Source: Melioribacteraceae bacterium (GTDB lineage: Bacteria; Bacteroidota; Ignavibacteria; Ignavibacteriales; Melioribacteraceae). Taken from it: a stretch of 34,537 bases of DNA. Below, in pieces: positions 1 to 9,987 of this stretch. Below the pieces are notes generated by a model. That model had not been told where the DNA came from, made no database searches, and worked only from the letters and a program-made list of their open reading frames with translations. Both the position numbers and the translations under genes were made by a program. Positions within the stretch are counted from its first letter, which is position 1; every line of letters starts with the position of its first letter. The stretch lies in NCBI GenBank assembly GCA_021739765.1, contig JAIPBD010000033.1:1-34537 (forward strand). Direction: 5' to 3'.

Positions 1-109
1 AGAAGCGGTAGAAAATAGAAATTCAGAATAAGTAAATTCCATGTTCGATCTGAATTATGCACAAATGGATATTTAATTCTTAATGATGAAAATGCTGGTA
101 ATTCAAAAA

Positions 110-290
110 GTGGCAGAGCCACGACATGTTTATAGAATTGATATTAGGTTTAGGAATTGAGCTTCGTAGATGCGACATGTGGCATTTCTATTTTTTGAAA
201 ATGTTCACGTTGCCCACATATCGTTCCGATGGAACTCTGATTTTTTTCTTGCCGATTGGATCTATAAACATGTCGCTCCTACGGAACTCT
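110..290 (-). repeat. REP-like palindrome unit L1 (hairpins A, C, B)
   Basis: The unit contains GTGGC-AGA-GCCAC at 110-122, a GCTTC..GATGC imperfect palindrome near 170, GTTCCGATGGAAC near 223-236, and GCTCC-TAC-GGAAC at 274-286. The first two are preceded by CATGTC when read on the minus strand. The later ones are preceded by CATATC or CATGTC on the plus strand. The variant spacer between hairpins A and C (ggtttaggaattgag) is shared only with the unit at 1035, directly downstream of the transposase. Confidence 0.85.
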
Positions 291-370
291 ATTAATTGGG
301 AAAACTGAATATTTATTGAGCATAATTCAAAATAGAATTATTATTTAACATATTGTAAAAGATCATAACA

Positions 371-440
371 GTGGCAGAGCTGACATTTTTGTAGAATTAA
401 GATCATGATTAGAAAACGAGCTTCGTTGACGCGAAACGGG
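371..440 (-). repeat. Decayed REP-like unit
   Basis: It begins gtggcagagctgac, where the right arm of hairpin A is lost, and continues with agaaaacgagcttcgttgacgc, an altered version of the hairpin C region. The match to the intact units is clear, but neither hairpin is complete. It lies just upstream of the transposase gene. Confidence 0.6.
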
Positions 441-485
441 AAAACAATAAAATATAAACTCAACAATATTTACGAGTAGTTAATT

Positions 486-959
486 ATGGCAAATACTTAC
501 ACACAAATTTACATCCATGCTATTTTCACCGTTCAGGGTAGACTGTCTTTAATCCCCGCCAAACATAAGGTGGAATTACACAAATACATATCCGGAATAA
601 TCACCAAAAAGGGTTCAAAACTAATCCAAATCAACTCCATGCCTGATCATGTTCATCTGTTAATCGGATTAAATCCTCAAAAGTCTTTATCTGAATTGGT
701 AAAAGAGATAAAAGCTAATTCCTCAAAACACATTAATGAAAACAAATGGGTAGTAGGAAAGTTCGCTTGGCAAAAAGGATATGGTGCTTTCTCATATTCT
801 CACTCGCAGTTACAAATCATTATTAATTATATTCTCAATCAAGAAGTACATCATGCAAGGAAATCTTTTCAAGAAGAATATTTAGAATTTCTAGATAAGT
901 ATAAAATTCAATATGATCGCAAATATATATTTGATTTTTATAATGCAAATGAAGGATAA
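486..959 (+). CDS. Y1 HUH transposase, IS200-like / REP-associated (RAYT)
   Basis: A 157-residue single-domain protein, the usual size for IS200/IS605 TnpA and related RAYT enzymes. These enzymes cut and rejoin single-stranded DNA next to short hairpins, using a tyrosine nucleophile and a metal held by a His-hydrophobic-His motif. The HUH motif is H55-V-H57 in PDHVHLLI. The catalytic tyrosine is most likely Y115 in IINYILNQ, by alignment with the YIENQ segment of IS608 TnpA. The WQKGYGAFSYS segment (residues 95-105) is typical of Bacteroidota members. No TnpB partner is present. The gene stands alone between arrays of palindromes, as RAYT genes do, so domestication is as likely as an active insertion sequence. 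The Shine-Dalgarno site is weak (ACGAG). The reading frame is intact, with no sign of decay. Confidence 0.92.
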   Translation: MANTYTQIYIHAIFTVQGRLSLIPAKHKVELHKYISGIITKKGSKLIQINSMPDHVHLLIGLNPQKSLSELVKEIKANSSKHINENKWVVGKFAWQKGYGAFSYSHSQLQIIINYILNQEVHHARKSFQEEYLEFLDKYKIQYDRKYIFDFYNANEG

Positions 960-1034
960 TATACCCGTTTATTTGTGATAGCAATGACAGAAGTGCCTGG
1001 ACAATGATATGTTGGGGTAATAAAAATTAGAAAA

Positions 1035-2235
1035 GTGGCAGAGCCACGACATGTTTATAGAATTGATATTAGGTTTAGGAATTGAGCTTCGTAGATGCGA
1101 CATGTGGCATCTCAATTTTTTGAAAATGTTCACGTTGCCCACATATCGTTCCGATAGAAGTGTTTTTTTTGATTTGAAAATTGTGCACAAAAGAAAGTGG
1201 CAGAGCCACGACATGTTTATAGAATTGATATTAGTATTAGAAAACGAGCTTCGTAGATGCGACATGTGGCATTTCAATTTTTTGAAAATGTTCACGTTGC
1301 CCACATATCGTTCCGATGGAACTCTGATTTTTATCGGCTGATTCTTATTATAAACGTGCCGTTCCTACGGAACTTGGATTTTAATTTTGCTGATTGGATC
1401 TATAAACATGTCGTTCCTACGGAACTTGGGAATGTTGTTATGCACTTGGTCTATAAACATATCGCTCCGATAGAAGTGTTTTTTTTGATTTGAAAATTGT
1501 GCACAAAATAAAGTGGCAGAGCCACGACATGTTTATAGAATTAATATTAGTATTAGAAAACGAGCTTCGTAGATGCGACATGTGGCATTTCAATTTTTTG
1601 AAAATGTTCACGTTGCCCACATATCGTTCCGATAGAAGTGTTTTTTTTGATTTGAAAATTGTGCACAAAATAAAGTGGCAGAGCCACGACATGTTTATAG
1701 AATTGATATTAGTATTAGAAAACGAGCTTCGTAGATGCGACATGTGGCATCTCAATTTTTTGAAAATGTTCACGTTGCCCACATGTCGCTCCCATGGAGC
1801 TCTGATTTTTATCAGCTGATTCTTATTATAAACGTGTCGTTCCTACGGAACTTGTTTCCGTTTTTGGAATCTTGTTATGTACTTGGTCTATAAACATATC
1901 GCTCCGACAGAGGTATTTTTATGATTTGAAAATTGTGCACAAAATAAAGTGGCAGAGCCACGACATGTTTATAGAATTGATATTAGTATTAGACTACGAG
2001 CTTCGTAGATGCGACATGTGGCATCTCAATTTTTTGAAAATGTTCACGCTGCCCACATGCCGCTCCGATGGAGCTCTGATTTTTATCAGCTGATTCTTAT
2101 TATAAACGTGTCGTTCCAACGGAACTTGGAAATCTTGTTATGTACTTGGTCTATAAACATACCATTCCGCTGGAACTTGGATTATATTTTTTGTTGATTG
2201 AATCTATCAACATGTCATTACGATGGAACTTGGAA
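1035..2235. repeat. Left array of REP-like palindromes
   Basis: There are five long units, starting with GTGGC-AGA-GCCAC at about 1035, 1197, 1513, 1675 and 1949, plus extra single hairpins of the GTTCC type at 1361-1373, 1413-1425, 1839-1851 and 2113-2125. Each long unit runs hairpin A (minus), hairpin C (minus), then hairpin B (plus), over about 128 bp. Between units is a second conserved spacer, gatttgaaaattgtgcaca. The array decays at its right end: the hairpins near 2164 and 2212 have lost arm bases. Several overlapping open frames on both strands translate the repeats and are not considered genes. The region 2236-2451 is AT-rich and holds nothing recognisable except the start region of the next gene. 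Confidence 0.9.
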
Positions 2236-2451
2236 ATTTTGTTTGTGATTGGAACAATCAACATAAAAAGACGAACCATACTTTTATTTATCGTAAATGT
2301 GAATTGTAATCCAAAAAACGATTTTTCAATAAATATTATGTATGACTCACTTATTGCTGGAAATATTGTTGTATTTTGCGAAAAACAAACTATTTATAAA
2401 AAACACGACAGAATGAACTCTTGAAAATCTGAAGGGATTCATGGTGAAAAT

Positions 2452-3522
2452 ATGAACTTGGCTAATGACCTTTTTATGTTAATGTTCAGCTTAACAAAGC
2501 TGAGTTCGAAAAAACAAATACTTGATCTTTATGAAGACGCCTTACAAACTCTTCTCCAAGGCTGTAAAGTTCAATTCAGCTCTAAAACCGCTAAAGATGC
2601 TTTTGAAATAAAAACATCAAATTCTTCATTCGGATTTATAAAGATTTACAATCTCGAAAAACTCTCAAAAGACCAAATCGCGCTTGTCAAAAATTCGGTG
2701 CATATGTTGGCAATATTTCTGGAACGTATTGAATTAAACAATCGATTAAAAAAAGAAATCGAAGTATTAGACGGTCTGGCAAAGGATAGATTAGAGGTTG
2801 TCGAAAAAACAGTTCAAGAGCTAAAAAACGCCCGTACCGCCTCACTAAATTTAATTGAAGACCTCACCGAAGAAATAAGCCGACGCAAAATTTTTGAGGC
2901 TAAGCTACGCGAGAGTGAAGAACGGTATAAAACCTTATTTCAATCCGCGAGCGATTTTATCTTTTTACATGAATTCTCACAAGATAAGTCTCCGGGCAAT
3001 TTTATTGAAGTAAATGATTTAGTATTAAAACGTCTCGGTTACACTAAATCCGAAATTAAAAAACTTGGACCGACAAGTATAATCGCTGAGTCGGATTTAG
3101 AAAAAGTACCTGATGAAACTAAGGCGCTGCAACAAAATAAAAATTTGATTTTTAATAAAAATCTTGTTTGTAAAGATGGAACTTATATCCCGGTAGAAAT
3201 CAACGCTCATATTGTAGAGCGCAATAACGAATCCATCGTGATTTCGATTGGCAGGGACGTAAGCGAAAGAATAAAAGCGGAAAAGGAATTAAAGGAGAAT
3301 GAAGAACGACTTAAATTAGCGCTTCATGGCGGCGATCTTGGTTTGTGGGATTGGAACATCAAAACAAACGAAGTTATTATGAACGACAGATGGGCAAATA
3401 TGCTTGGATTTAAACTGGAAGAAATTCATTTGAGCTATGGAATTATTTGTAAACAATACAATTTGAAATTTTTCTTAGTGAAATTCAATTTTCCAATTTG
3501 CTCGGTTTTAATAAATATTTAA
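2452..3522 (+). pseudogene. Truncated GAF-PAS sensor kinase lacking its kinase core
   Basis: The 356-residue frame has a weak GAF-like region (about 1-95), a coiled coil (about 95-160), a complete PAS domain (about 160-275, ending in the usual GRDVSERIKAEKELKENEERL linker) and the first 45 residues of a second PAS_3-type domain (LGLWDWNIKTNEVIMNDRWANMLGF). After residue ~330 the homology stops and the frame runs through about 80 bases of AT-rich sequence to a stop 15 bp before the next gene. No HisKA or ATPase domain follows, so it cannot be a kinase. It is probably the remnant of a larger gene fused by deletion to the upstream region of the next gene. The ASLNLIEDLTEEISRRK linker closely resembles ATLNLVEDLSNEIEERK in the next protein. 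The start at 2452 is the only ATG after an in-frame stop at 2422. GAAGGGA lies 14 bases upstream, which is rather far. It may still be expressed as a sensor-only protein. Confidence 0.75.
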
Positions 3523-3537
3523 TAATCTGGAACTATC

Positions 3538-6500
3538 ATGAGCGAAAATAATGAATTGATGACCGCAACATTTACTAAACTTGAAAAGGTCATTGATAAG
3601 CTAATAGACTTGCCCACAGATAAATTGAAAGAAATTAAATCACTTCTTAATGAGGTTCGGTCTTATTCAAATCTAATAGAAAGAGAAAAACAAAATTTAG
3701 AATCTAAATTTCAAATTATCACCGAAATTACCTCAGATTTTACATACGAATTTGAAGTTTCCGAAGTAAATAAATTAAAACTCATATGGATTGACGGTGC
3801 TTTCCGGAAGATCACCGGATTTACGGTTGAAGAATCCGAAGCCCGGGGCGGTTTTGCTAAACTCTTTATCCCTGAAGACAGACCAATTATCGAACGAAGA
3901 AGGAATAATCTTTTCAACGGTAAAGATGATGAAAGCGAATTTCGAATCCGATGTAAAGACGGCTCAATTAAATGGCTTCGGGATTACGGTAAACCTATTT
4001 TAAAAAACGGTGAAGTTGTTGGTGTAGTAGGTGGAGCAACAGATATCACTGCTGAAAGAAAACAGGAAGAAGAATTAGAACGAAATTACGCGGCTACATT
4101 AAATTTGGTAGAAGATCTATCAAACGAAATCGAGGAACGGAAAATTGTTGAAGAAACCTTATCCGAAAGTGAAGAAAAATTTCGCTCTTTGGCTGAATCG
4201 GCGAAGGTAATAATTTCGATAATAAACGAAAACGAAGATTCTAAATACTTATATGTTAACAGGGAATGGGAAAAGATTAGCGGATACTCAAAAAACGAAA
4301 CCGATAAAATCAGACCTATTGATTTAGTTCATCCGGATATGAAACAGCAGGTAATGAACTACTCAAAAATGCGAACAAAGGGCAATAGCGCTCCAAATCA
4401 ATATGAAATGAAAGTCATTACAAAATCCGGCGAAGTTAAATGGCTCGATTTTTCATCAACGGCTATTAAGTTCGGTAAAATTCCGGCAATTCTTACTACA
4501 GCGATTGATATAACAGAAAGAAAACGGGAAGAAGCAAAAGTTAAAAAGCTTTCGGAAATAGCTGTTTACCTGGCCGCGACAACTTACAACCAAAGTATTT
4601 ATAAATATATAAGCGATACCACACACGAATTATTAGGTAATAATGGCGTCGTACTGACAACCGAGCTAAACCACAACGATCTCGAATGGCGAATAAAATC
4701 CATTGCGGGTTTGAGTAAATCGGCAGAAACAATCAGCAATATTCTCGGCGTTAATCCCGCTGAACTTAAGGGAAAAGCAACGCCTGAGATGTTAGAAAAT
4801 CTTGAGCACGGCAAAGTAAGTTTTATAGGATCTGAAATTTCTGCAAGAACATTTAATTCAATTGGGAAACGAGCCGGAGCAAAAATTCAAAAACTTTTAG
4901 GAATCGACGGTATCTATTCAATTCCGTTTAGAATCGGTCCCGATTCAACAGGCACCATTACTATTCTAAAAACGAAAAAGCTGCAAACCATCGATTACAA
5001 ACTTCTGGAAGTATTCGTTAACTACATCTCCGTCTATTTGCAAAAAGCGAGCTCCTATGCCGAAATAAAAGAGAGTGAAGCAAAATATAGAAGTTTGTTC
5101 GAGAACCAACTTGAGTCTTACGCCTATCACGAAATTATTTTAGACAAAAAAAACAAACCGGTTGATTACAGGTTTATCGATGTAAATGATAAGTTTTTAG
5201 AGCAAACCGGATTTACGAAGAAGGAAGACGCGATTGGCAAAACTGTAAGGGAATTGTGGTCTAATATCGACGATTTTTTTATCGATATATACGGTGGAGT
5301 TGCTTTAACCGGGCAGCCTAAAACTTTCGAACATTTTTCCACTCCTCTTAAAAAATATTATCGAGTAAACGCGTATTCACCCAAAAAAGGATTTTTTGCT
5401 ACAAGCTTCTTGGATATTACCGAAGCAAAACTCGCCGAGAATGAATTAAAAGAGAGTGAATATTTCGCGAATATGGTCGCTGATTCAACACCGGCGCTTT
5501 TATACATATATGATGTAGAAAAACAAAAAAATATCTGGACCAACAATAACCACAAGCAGTTTTTCCGCGAGGTTAACAGATTAACCAATGAGTTTCATTT
5601 TGATACAATCGCCGAAATTATTGATCCTGATGACTTTCAAAAAGTTATAAGTGAAACAGAAAAACTGATTAAAAATCCATCACTTCAAAATTTTAAATTG
5701 GACATTCGTGTTAAAAAAGGTAAAGACCGGATTTGGATGAATCTTATCGTTTCGCAATTCAAAATAGGAAAGGATGGATTCGTTACTCAACTGATCGGAG
5801 CAATGTTTGATATAAGTGATAGAAAAGCAGCCGAAGAAAATCTGAAAGAAAATCAACACTTGCTTTCAAACTCTCAAAAAATCGGCAATATGGGCAGTTG
5901 GGAAATTGATATTAAAACCTACAACGTAAAATGGACGGCTCAGAATTATAAGATTTTTGACTACCCCGAAGGTGAAGAGATAAGTTACGATAAATTTTTA
6001 GCCCGTGTACACCCCGATGATAAAGAATATGTAAATCAACAATGGCTCGAAGGAATAAAAACTAAAAACTATGATATTAAGCATCGTTTATTAATTAATG
6101 GAAATGTGAAATGGCTGAGGGAAAAAGCCGATTTCGAGCTTGATTCAGACGGTATTCCTACAAAAGCAATAGGTTTTACGCAAGATATTACAGAAATCAA
6201 AGTTGCCGGAGCCAAACTGAAGGAGAGTGAAACGAGAACACGCGCCATTTTCGAAAACTCGCTTTCCGGAATATTTTTGACCGATACAAAAGGAAAAATA
6301 TTGGAAGTGAATAAAGCGATGATCGATATGCTGGGTTCACCAAGCGTTGAGGAAACAAAAAAAATTAATGTGCTTAAATTTAAACCTTTGCGCGAAATCG
6401 GATATGCTCAAGCGATCGAAAACGCTATTACGACCGGGGAAATACAAAAAGGTGAAAACAAATACAAAAGTAAATGGGGCAAAGAATTTATCATTAATTA

Positions 6501-9500
6501 TTACTTCGTTCCGATAACCGATGAAAATAGAAAAACACAAAACGTGCTGGCAGTTGTTGAAGATGTTTCCGAATTAAGAACTGTACAGAAAAATCTGATT
6601 GAAAGTGAAAACCGTTTTCGGCTATTTATGAAAAACCTCCCCGCCGGTATTTCTATAAAAGATGTAAACGGCGTTTACCAATACATCAATAAGTTTACCG
6701 AAGATACTTTTGGAATTAAAAATTGGGAAGGCAAAAAAACTGAAAACTTCTTCGATAAAGAAACAACCGAGAAACTAACCGAATCCGATAAAGCTGTATT
6801 GAAAGAAAAGGTTGTTTTCCGTGAATCTAGCCTGGTGGATAAAGAAGGGAAACTCCGGCATTTTGAAACAACGCAATTCCTTATTCCAACAAAGGATAAA
6901 AATCTTATCGGGATTGTTTCACTCGATGTAACAGATAAAGTTAAAGCTGAAAAAGCAAGTTTGGAAGCCGACCAGAAACTTCGACATGTTATGCTTAACA
7001 GTACTAACATGTTTTACCAGCATGATACTGAACATCAAATCACATTCGTAAGCCCTCAGGTAAAAGATATTCTCGGATATACCCGCGAAGAAGCACTAAT
7101 AAATTGGACTAAATTGGCAAGTGATAACCCTATCAACAAAATTGGTTTCGAACACACGGTTAAAGCGATAAAAACGGGTATCGCTCAACCGACGTATCAA
7201 TTAGAACTGCTTCACAAAAACGGAATAAAAGTCTGGGTTGAAGTTCGTGAAGTTCCTGTAAAAGAAAACGGAAAAGTTACTTCTATTGTCGGATCGTTAG
7301 TTGATATAACTGAAAGCAAAGCAGCAGAGGACGCGCTGAAAGAAAGTGAAGAAAAATATAGGGCGATTTTCGAAAACTCGCAAATTGGAATATTTAGAAC
7401 CAGAATCTCAGATGGCAAATTAGTTCTCGCAAATCAAAAAATGGCCGAACTTTTTGGATACAATACCATCCAAGGAGCAGAGAGATATTACAGCACAAGT
7501 GAACATTATGTTAACCCGGATGACCGCCAAAAATTACTCGAATTGTTAAAAACAGAAGGAAAGTTCGATAACTTTATCGCTCCGCTTACCACCCGCAAAG
7601 GAGATGTTCGCTGGTTTCAATATTCGGGAAGGTTATTTGAAGCTGAAGGATATATAGAAGGTGTTGCGACCGATATTACCGAACAAATTGAATTTGAGAA
7701 TGAATTAAAAGAAAGAAAACAGTTTATTGAAACGGTTATGGATAATCTCCCGATTGGTGTCGCGCTGAATTCTATCGATAAAGGTGATGCTTTTTACATG
7801 AATCCTCAATTCGAAAATATTTATGGCTGGCCGAAAGAGGAGATAAAAGACATAGCGGATTTTTTCAACAAAGTCTACCCCGATAAAAATTATAGAGAAA
7901 AACTGATCACGCAAATAATGGCAGATATCAACAGCGGCGATCTTTCGAGGATGCATTGGGAGAAGATAGAAATAACACAAAAGAACGGTAAAAAGAGAAT
8001 TATTGACGCGGTAAATATTCCGCTTCCGGACCAAAACACTATGGTTTCTACTGTAATTGATGTTACAAATGAACATGAATTTAAAGAAGAATTAAAAAGC
8101 AGAAATGAATTCATTCAAACAATTCTCGATAATTTGCCGATCGGGATTTCCCTAAATAATAGTGGAACCAATAAAACTTTTTACACCAACCGAAAATTCG
8201 AAGAAATTTACGGATGGCCGACAGATGAAATTAATGATACCGAAAAATTCTTCACCAACATTTTCCCCGATCCGGTTTACCGAAATACGATGTTAACTAA
8301 AATATCAAATGATCTGAAACGTAAAGACAGTAAAAATTTGAGATGGGAAGAATGTTTTGTCACAACCAAGAATGGTGATAAAAAAGTTGTAAATATCGAT
8401 AATATAAAAATGGACAACCGGTCAACAATTGTCACGACAACAATTGATGTTACCGGTGAACATCAATATAGAGAAGAAGTAAATAAAAGCCGGATACGAT
8501 ATAAGGAAAAATCAGATTTCTTTAAACTGCTGGCTGATAATTCGCCCGATTTTCTGTGGGCAAAAGATCTTGAAGGGAGATATACTTTTGCCAATAAGGC
8601 TATCTGTGAAAAGTTATTAAATACAAAAAACCTCACCGAGCCGATCGGAAAAACTTATGCTTATTTTGCGGAAAAGGCGCTGAAATCCCGTAAAAGGAAA
8701 AATTGGTTTACTTTTGGTGAAAACACCGAATTCCATGATGAAGCAGTTCTCAAAAATCAAAAAACGGTTAGATTTGAATCTGATGGATTGGTAAACGGCA
8801 AATACCTTTGTGTGGATATTTCCAAAGCGCTGATTTATGACGACGATTCTAATGTGGTTGGAATTGTAGGAAGCGGTAAAGTAATTACCGAACAAAAAAT
8901 CGCTGAAAAGGAACGCGAGCTTCAGGAAATCGCCATTAAAGAATCCGAGGCAAAATTTAGAGCTACCGCCGAAGGAAGTATTGACGAATTTTACCTGTAT
9001 GAAGTCGCTTTAAATCCAAACAAAACCATTCGTGATTTTGTTCTAAAGGATACAAACAGCGCCGCCCGCGAACAGAGAATCAATCCTAAAATTTCCACAA
9101 TTAATTCGGATCTTAAACACGTGGAATTACCACAGATTTATAAAAAGATATTCCCCGATTATAAGATGGTTTTTAGGACAAAAGTTCCGTTCGAAAAGAT
9201 CTTCAGTTTCACCCTCGCAGGCGTAACAAAATGGTACAGATTGCAAACTATTCCGGTTGCAAACGGAATTGCTGTTTTCCGGAGGGAGATAACCAATTTG
9301 GTGGAATCGCAGCTTCAACTCGAAGAGTACAAAAACGAACTGCTCGAATTAAACGAATACCTTCAAACTGTTCGGGAAGAAGAAAGAGGTGCTATTTCCA
9401 GAGAGATTCACGACGATCTGGGGCAATCGCTTGCCGCGATTAAAATTGATCTGAACCGAATAATGAAGAATTTTTTAACCAATGAACCCGAGTTATATTC

Positions 9501-9987
9501 CGAAGCGAAAAGATTGGTTTCGCTTGTGGATCTCAGTATAAAATCTGTTCATAATATATGCGCTAAACTTCGGCCGGATATTCTTGATGATTTTGGGATT
9601 TCAGTCGCTATCGATTGGCTTGCTCAAGAAATGTTTACTAAAGCCGGAATAAAATACAAACTCAACTTTAAACCGCAAGATTTAGTAATTGAATCCGAAT
9701 TGCAAACCGCATTGTTTAGAATTTTCCAGGAAGCGACTACTAACATTATCAAACACGCGGAAGCGACTCTTGTAAAAATTCAGTTAATTGATTCCGATCA
9801 AAATATTACATTAAGAGTGATTGATAACGGTAAAGGCATTAAATTGCCCAAAGCTAAAAAGCAGAAGCAATTTGGTATTCTCGGAATGAAAGAACGTGTG
9901 AATGTTTTTAACGGTGAAATTAAAATTTCCGACAGAAAAAACGGCGGAACCGAAATATTTGTTCAGATTCCCAAGAAGATAAAATGA
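3538..9987 (+). CDS. Giant soluble multi-PAS/GAF histidine kinase, NarL/DegS-type core
   Basis: A 2149-residue cytoplasmic protein with no membrane segment. It has an N-terminal coiled coil (about 1-60); PAS domains at about 60-178, 213-330, 520-634, 642-770, 772-896, 899-1022, 1025-1145, 1147-1270, 1272-1393, 1395-1523, 1524-1652, 1661-1790 and 1805-1921; and a GAF domain at about 345-515. A HisKA_3 dimerisation domain follows with phospho-acceptor H1958 in SREIHDDLGQ, then an ATPase domain with the N box EATTNIIKHAE, DNGKGI and GILGMKERV. Most PAS domains end with the typical D-(I/V)-T/S linker, which should pass signals along as coiled coils. The two PAS domains at 1395-1652 are a tandem duplication. 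The HisKA_3 core predicts a NarL/FixJ partner, and exactly such a gene overlaps its stop codon (ATGA). Ligands cannot be told from the sequence. The unusual point is the number of PAS domains. Confidence 0.9.
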   Translation: MSENNELMTATFTKLEKVIDKLIDLPTDKLKEIKSLLNEVRSYSNLIEREKQNLESKFQIITEITSDFTYEFEVSEVNKLKLIWIDGAFRKITGFTVEESEARGGFAKLFIPEDRPIIERRRNNLFNGKDDESEFRIRCKDGSIKWLRDYGKPILKNGEVVGVVGGATDITAERKQEEELERNYAATLNLVEDLSNEIEERKIVEETLSESEEKFRSLAESAKVIISIINENEDSKYLYVNREWEKISGYSKNETDKIRPIDLVHPDMKQQVMNYSKMRTKGNSAPNQYEMKVITKSGEVKWLDFSSTAIKFGKIPAILTTAIDITERKREEAKVKKLSEIAVYLAATTYNQSIYKYISDTTHELLGNNGVVLTTELNHNDLEWRIKSIAGLSKSAETISNILGVNPAELKGKATPEMLENLEHGKVSFIGSEISARTFNSIGKRAGAKIQKLLGIDGIYSIPFRIGPDSTGTITILKTKKLQTIDYKLLEVFVNYISVYLQKASSYAEIKESEAKYRSLFENQLESYAYHEIILDKKNKPVDYRFIDVNDKFLEQTGFTKKEDAIGKTVRELWSNIDDFFIDIYGGVALTGQPKTFEHFSTPLKKYYRVNAYSPKKGFFATSFLDITEAKLAENELKESEYFANMVADSTPALLYIYDVEKQKNIWTNNNHKQFFREVNRLTNEFHFDTIAEIIDPDDFQKVISETEKLIKNPSLQNFKLDIRVKKGKDRIWMNLIVSQFKIGKDGFVTQLIGAMFDISDRKAAEENLKENQHLLSNSQKIGNMGSWEIDIKTYNVKWTAQNYKIFDYPEGEEISYDKFLARVHPDDKEYVNQQWLEGIKTKNYDIKHRLLINGNVKWLREKADFELDSDGIPTKAIGFTQDITEIKVAGAKLKESETRTRAIFENSLSGIFLTDTKGKILEVNKAMIDMLGSPSVEETKKINVLKFKPLREIGYAQAIENAITTGEIQKGENKYKSKWGKEFIINYYFVPITDENRKTQNVLAVVEDVSELRTVQKNLIESENRFRLFMKNLPAGISIKDVNGVYQYINKFTEDTFGIKNWEGKKTENFFDKETTEKLTESDKAVLKEKVVFRESSLVDKEGKLRHFETTQFLIPTKDKNLIGIVSLDVTDKVKAEKASLEADQKLRHVMLNSTNMFYQHDTEHQITFVSPQVKDILGYTREEALINWTKLASDNPINKIGFEHTVKAIKTGIAQPTYQLELLHKNGIKVWVEVREVPVKENGKVTSIVGSLVDITESKAAEDALKESEEKYRAIFENSQIGIFRTRISDGKLVLANQKMAELFGYNTIQGAERYYSTSEHYVNPDDRQKLLELLKTEGKFDNFIAPLTTRKGDVRWFQYSGRLFEAEGYIEGVATDITEQIEFENELKERKQFIETVMDNLPIGVALNSIDKGDAFYMNPQFENIYGWPKEEIKDIADFFNKVYPDKNYREKLITQIMADINSGDLSRMHWEKIEITQKNGKKRIIDAVNIPLPDQNTMVSTVIDVTNEHEFKEELKSRNEFIQTILDNLPIGISLNNSGTNKTFYTNRKFEEIYGWPTDEINDTEKFFTNIFPDPVYRNTMLTKISNDLKRKDSKNLRWEECFVTTKNGDKKVVNIDNIKMDNRSTIVTTTIDVTGEHQYREEVNKSRIRYKEKSDFFKLLADNSPDFLWAKDLEGRYTFANKAICEKLLNTKNLTEPIGKTYAYFAEKALKSRKRKNWFTFGENTEFHDEAVLKNQKTVRFESDGLVNGKYLCVDISKALIYDDDSNVVGIVGSGKVITEQKIAEKERELQEIAIKESEAKFRATAEGSIDEFYLYEVALNPNKTIRDFVLKDTNSAAREQRINPKISTINSDLKHVELPQIYKKIFPDYKMVFRTKVPFEKIFSFTLAGVTKWYRLQTIPVANGIAVFRREITNLVESQLQLEEYKNELLELNEYLQTVREEERGAISREIHDDLGQSLAAIKIDLNRIMKNFLTNEPELYSEAKRLVSLVDLSIKSVHNICAKLRPDILDDFGISVAIDWLAQEMFTKAGIKYKLNFKPQDLVIESELQTALFRIFQEATTNIIKHAEATLVKIQLIDSDQNITLRVIDNGKGIKLPKAKKQKQFGILGMKERVNVFNGEIKISDRKNGGTEIFVQIPKKIK

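Larger units (their letters stand above)
1..485. other. Gene-free left edge with one intact and one decayed palindrome unit
   Basis: No convincing gene is seen here. A frame that stops at 29-31 could be the last residues of a gene beginning outside the window, but ten codons are too few to support this. An intact repeat unit occupies about 110-290 and a decayed one 371-440. The 60-codon open frame inside the intact unit is a by-product of the repeat, since the same peptide recurs wherever the repeat does. The stretch 300-370 and the AT-rich stretch before 486 must hold any promoter of the transposase, but no clear promoter boxes were recognised. Confidence 0.6.

Noticed and set aside
486-959. 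Complete IS200/IS605 element with defined ends
   Set aside because: No tnpB, and no left and right ends could be delimited, because palindromes of the same type occur all around and far from the gene.
1035-2235. CRISPR array
   Set aside because: The repeated blocks are about 128 bp, contain internal hairpins and vary in spacing, and there are no unique spacers of uniform length or cas genes.
126-2424. Several overlapping open frames of 60-114 codons translating to a recurrent MFIELIL...RRCDMWH peptide or, on the minus strand, MGNVNIFKKL
   Set aside because: They are translations of the palindromic repeats. They occur on both strands and in several frames, start inside hairpin flanks, and lack ribosome sites.
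3498-3526. Promoter TTGCTC-17-AATAAT before the giant kinase
   Set aside because: It would give a transcript starting only about five bases before the start codon, and such boxes are expected by chance in AT-rich sequence.
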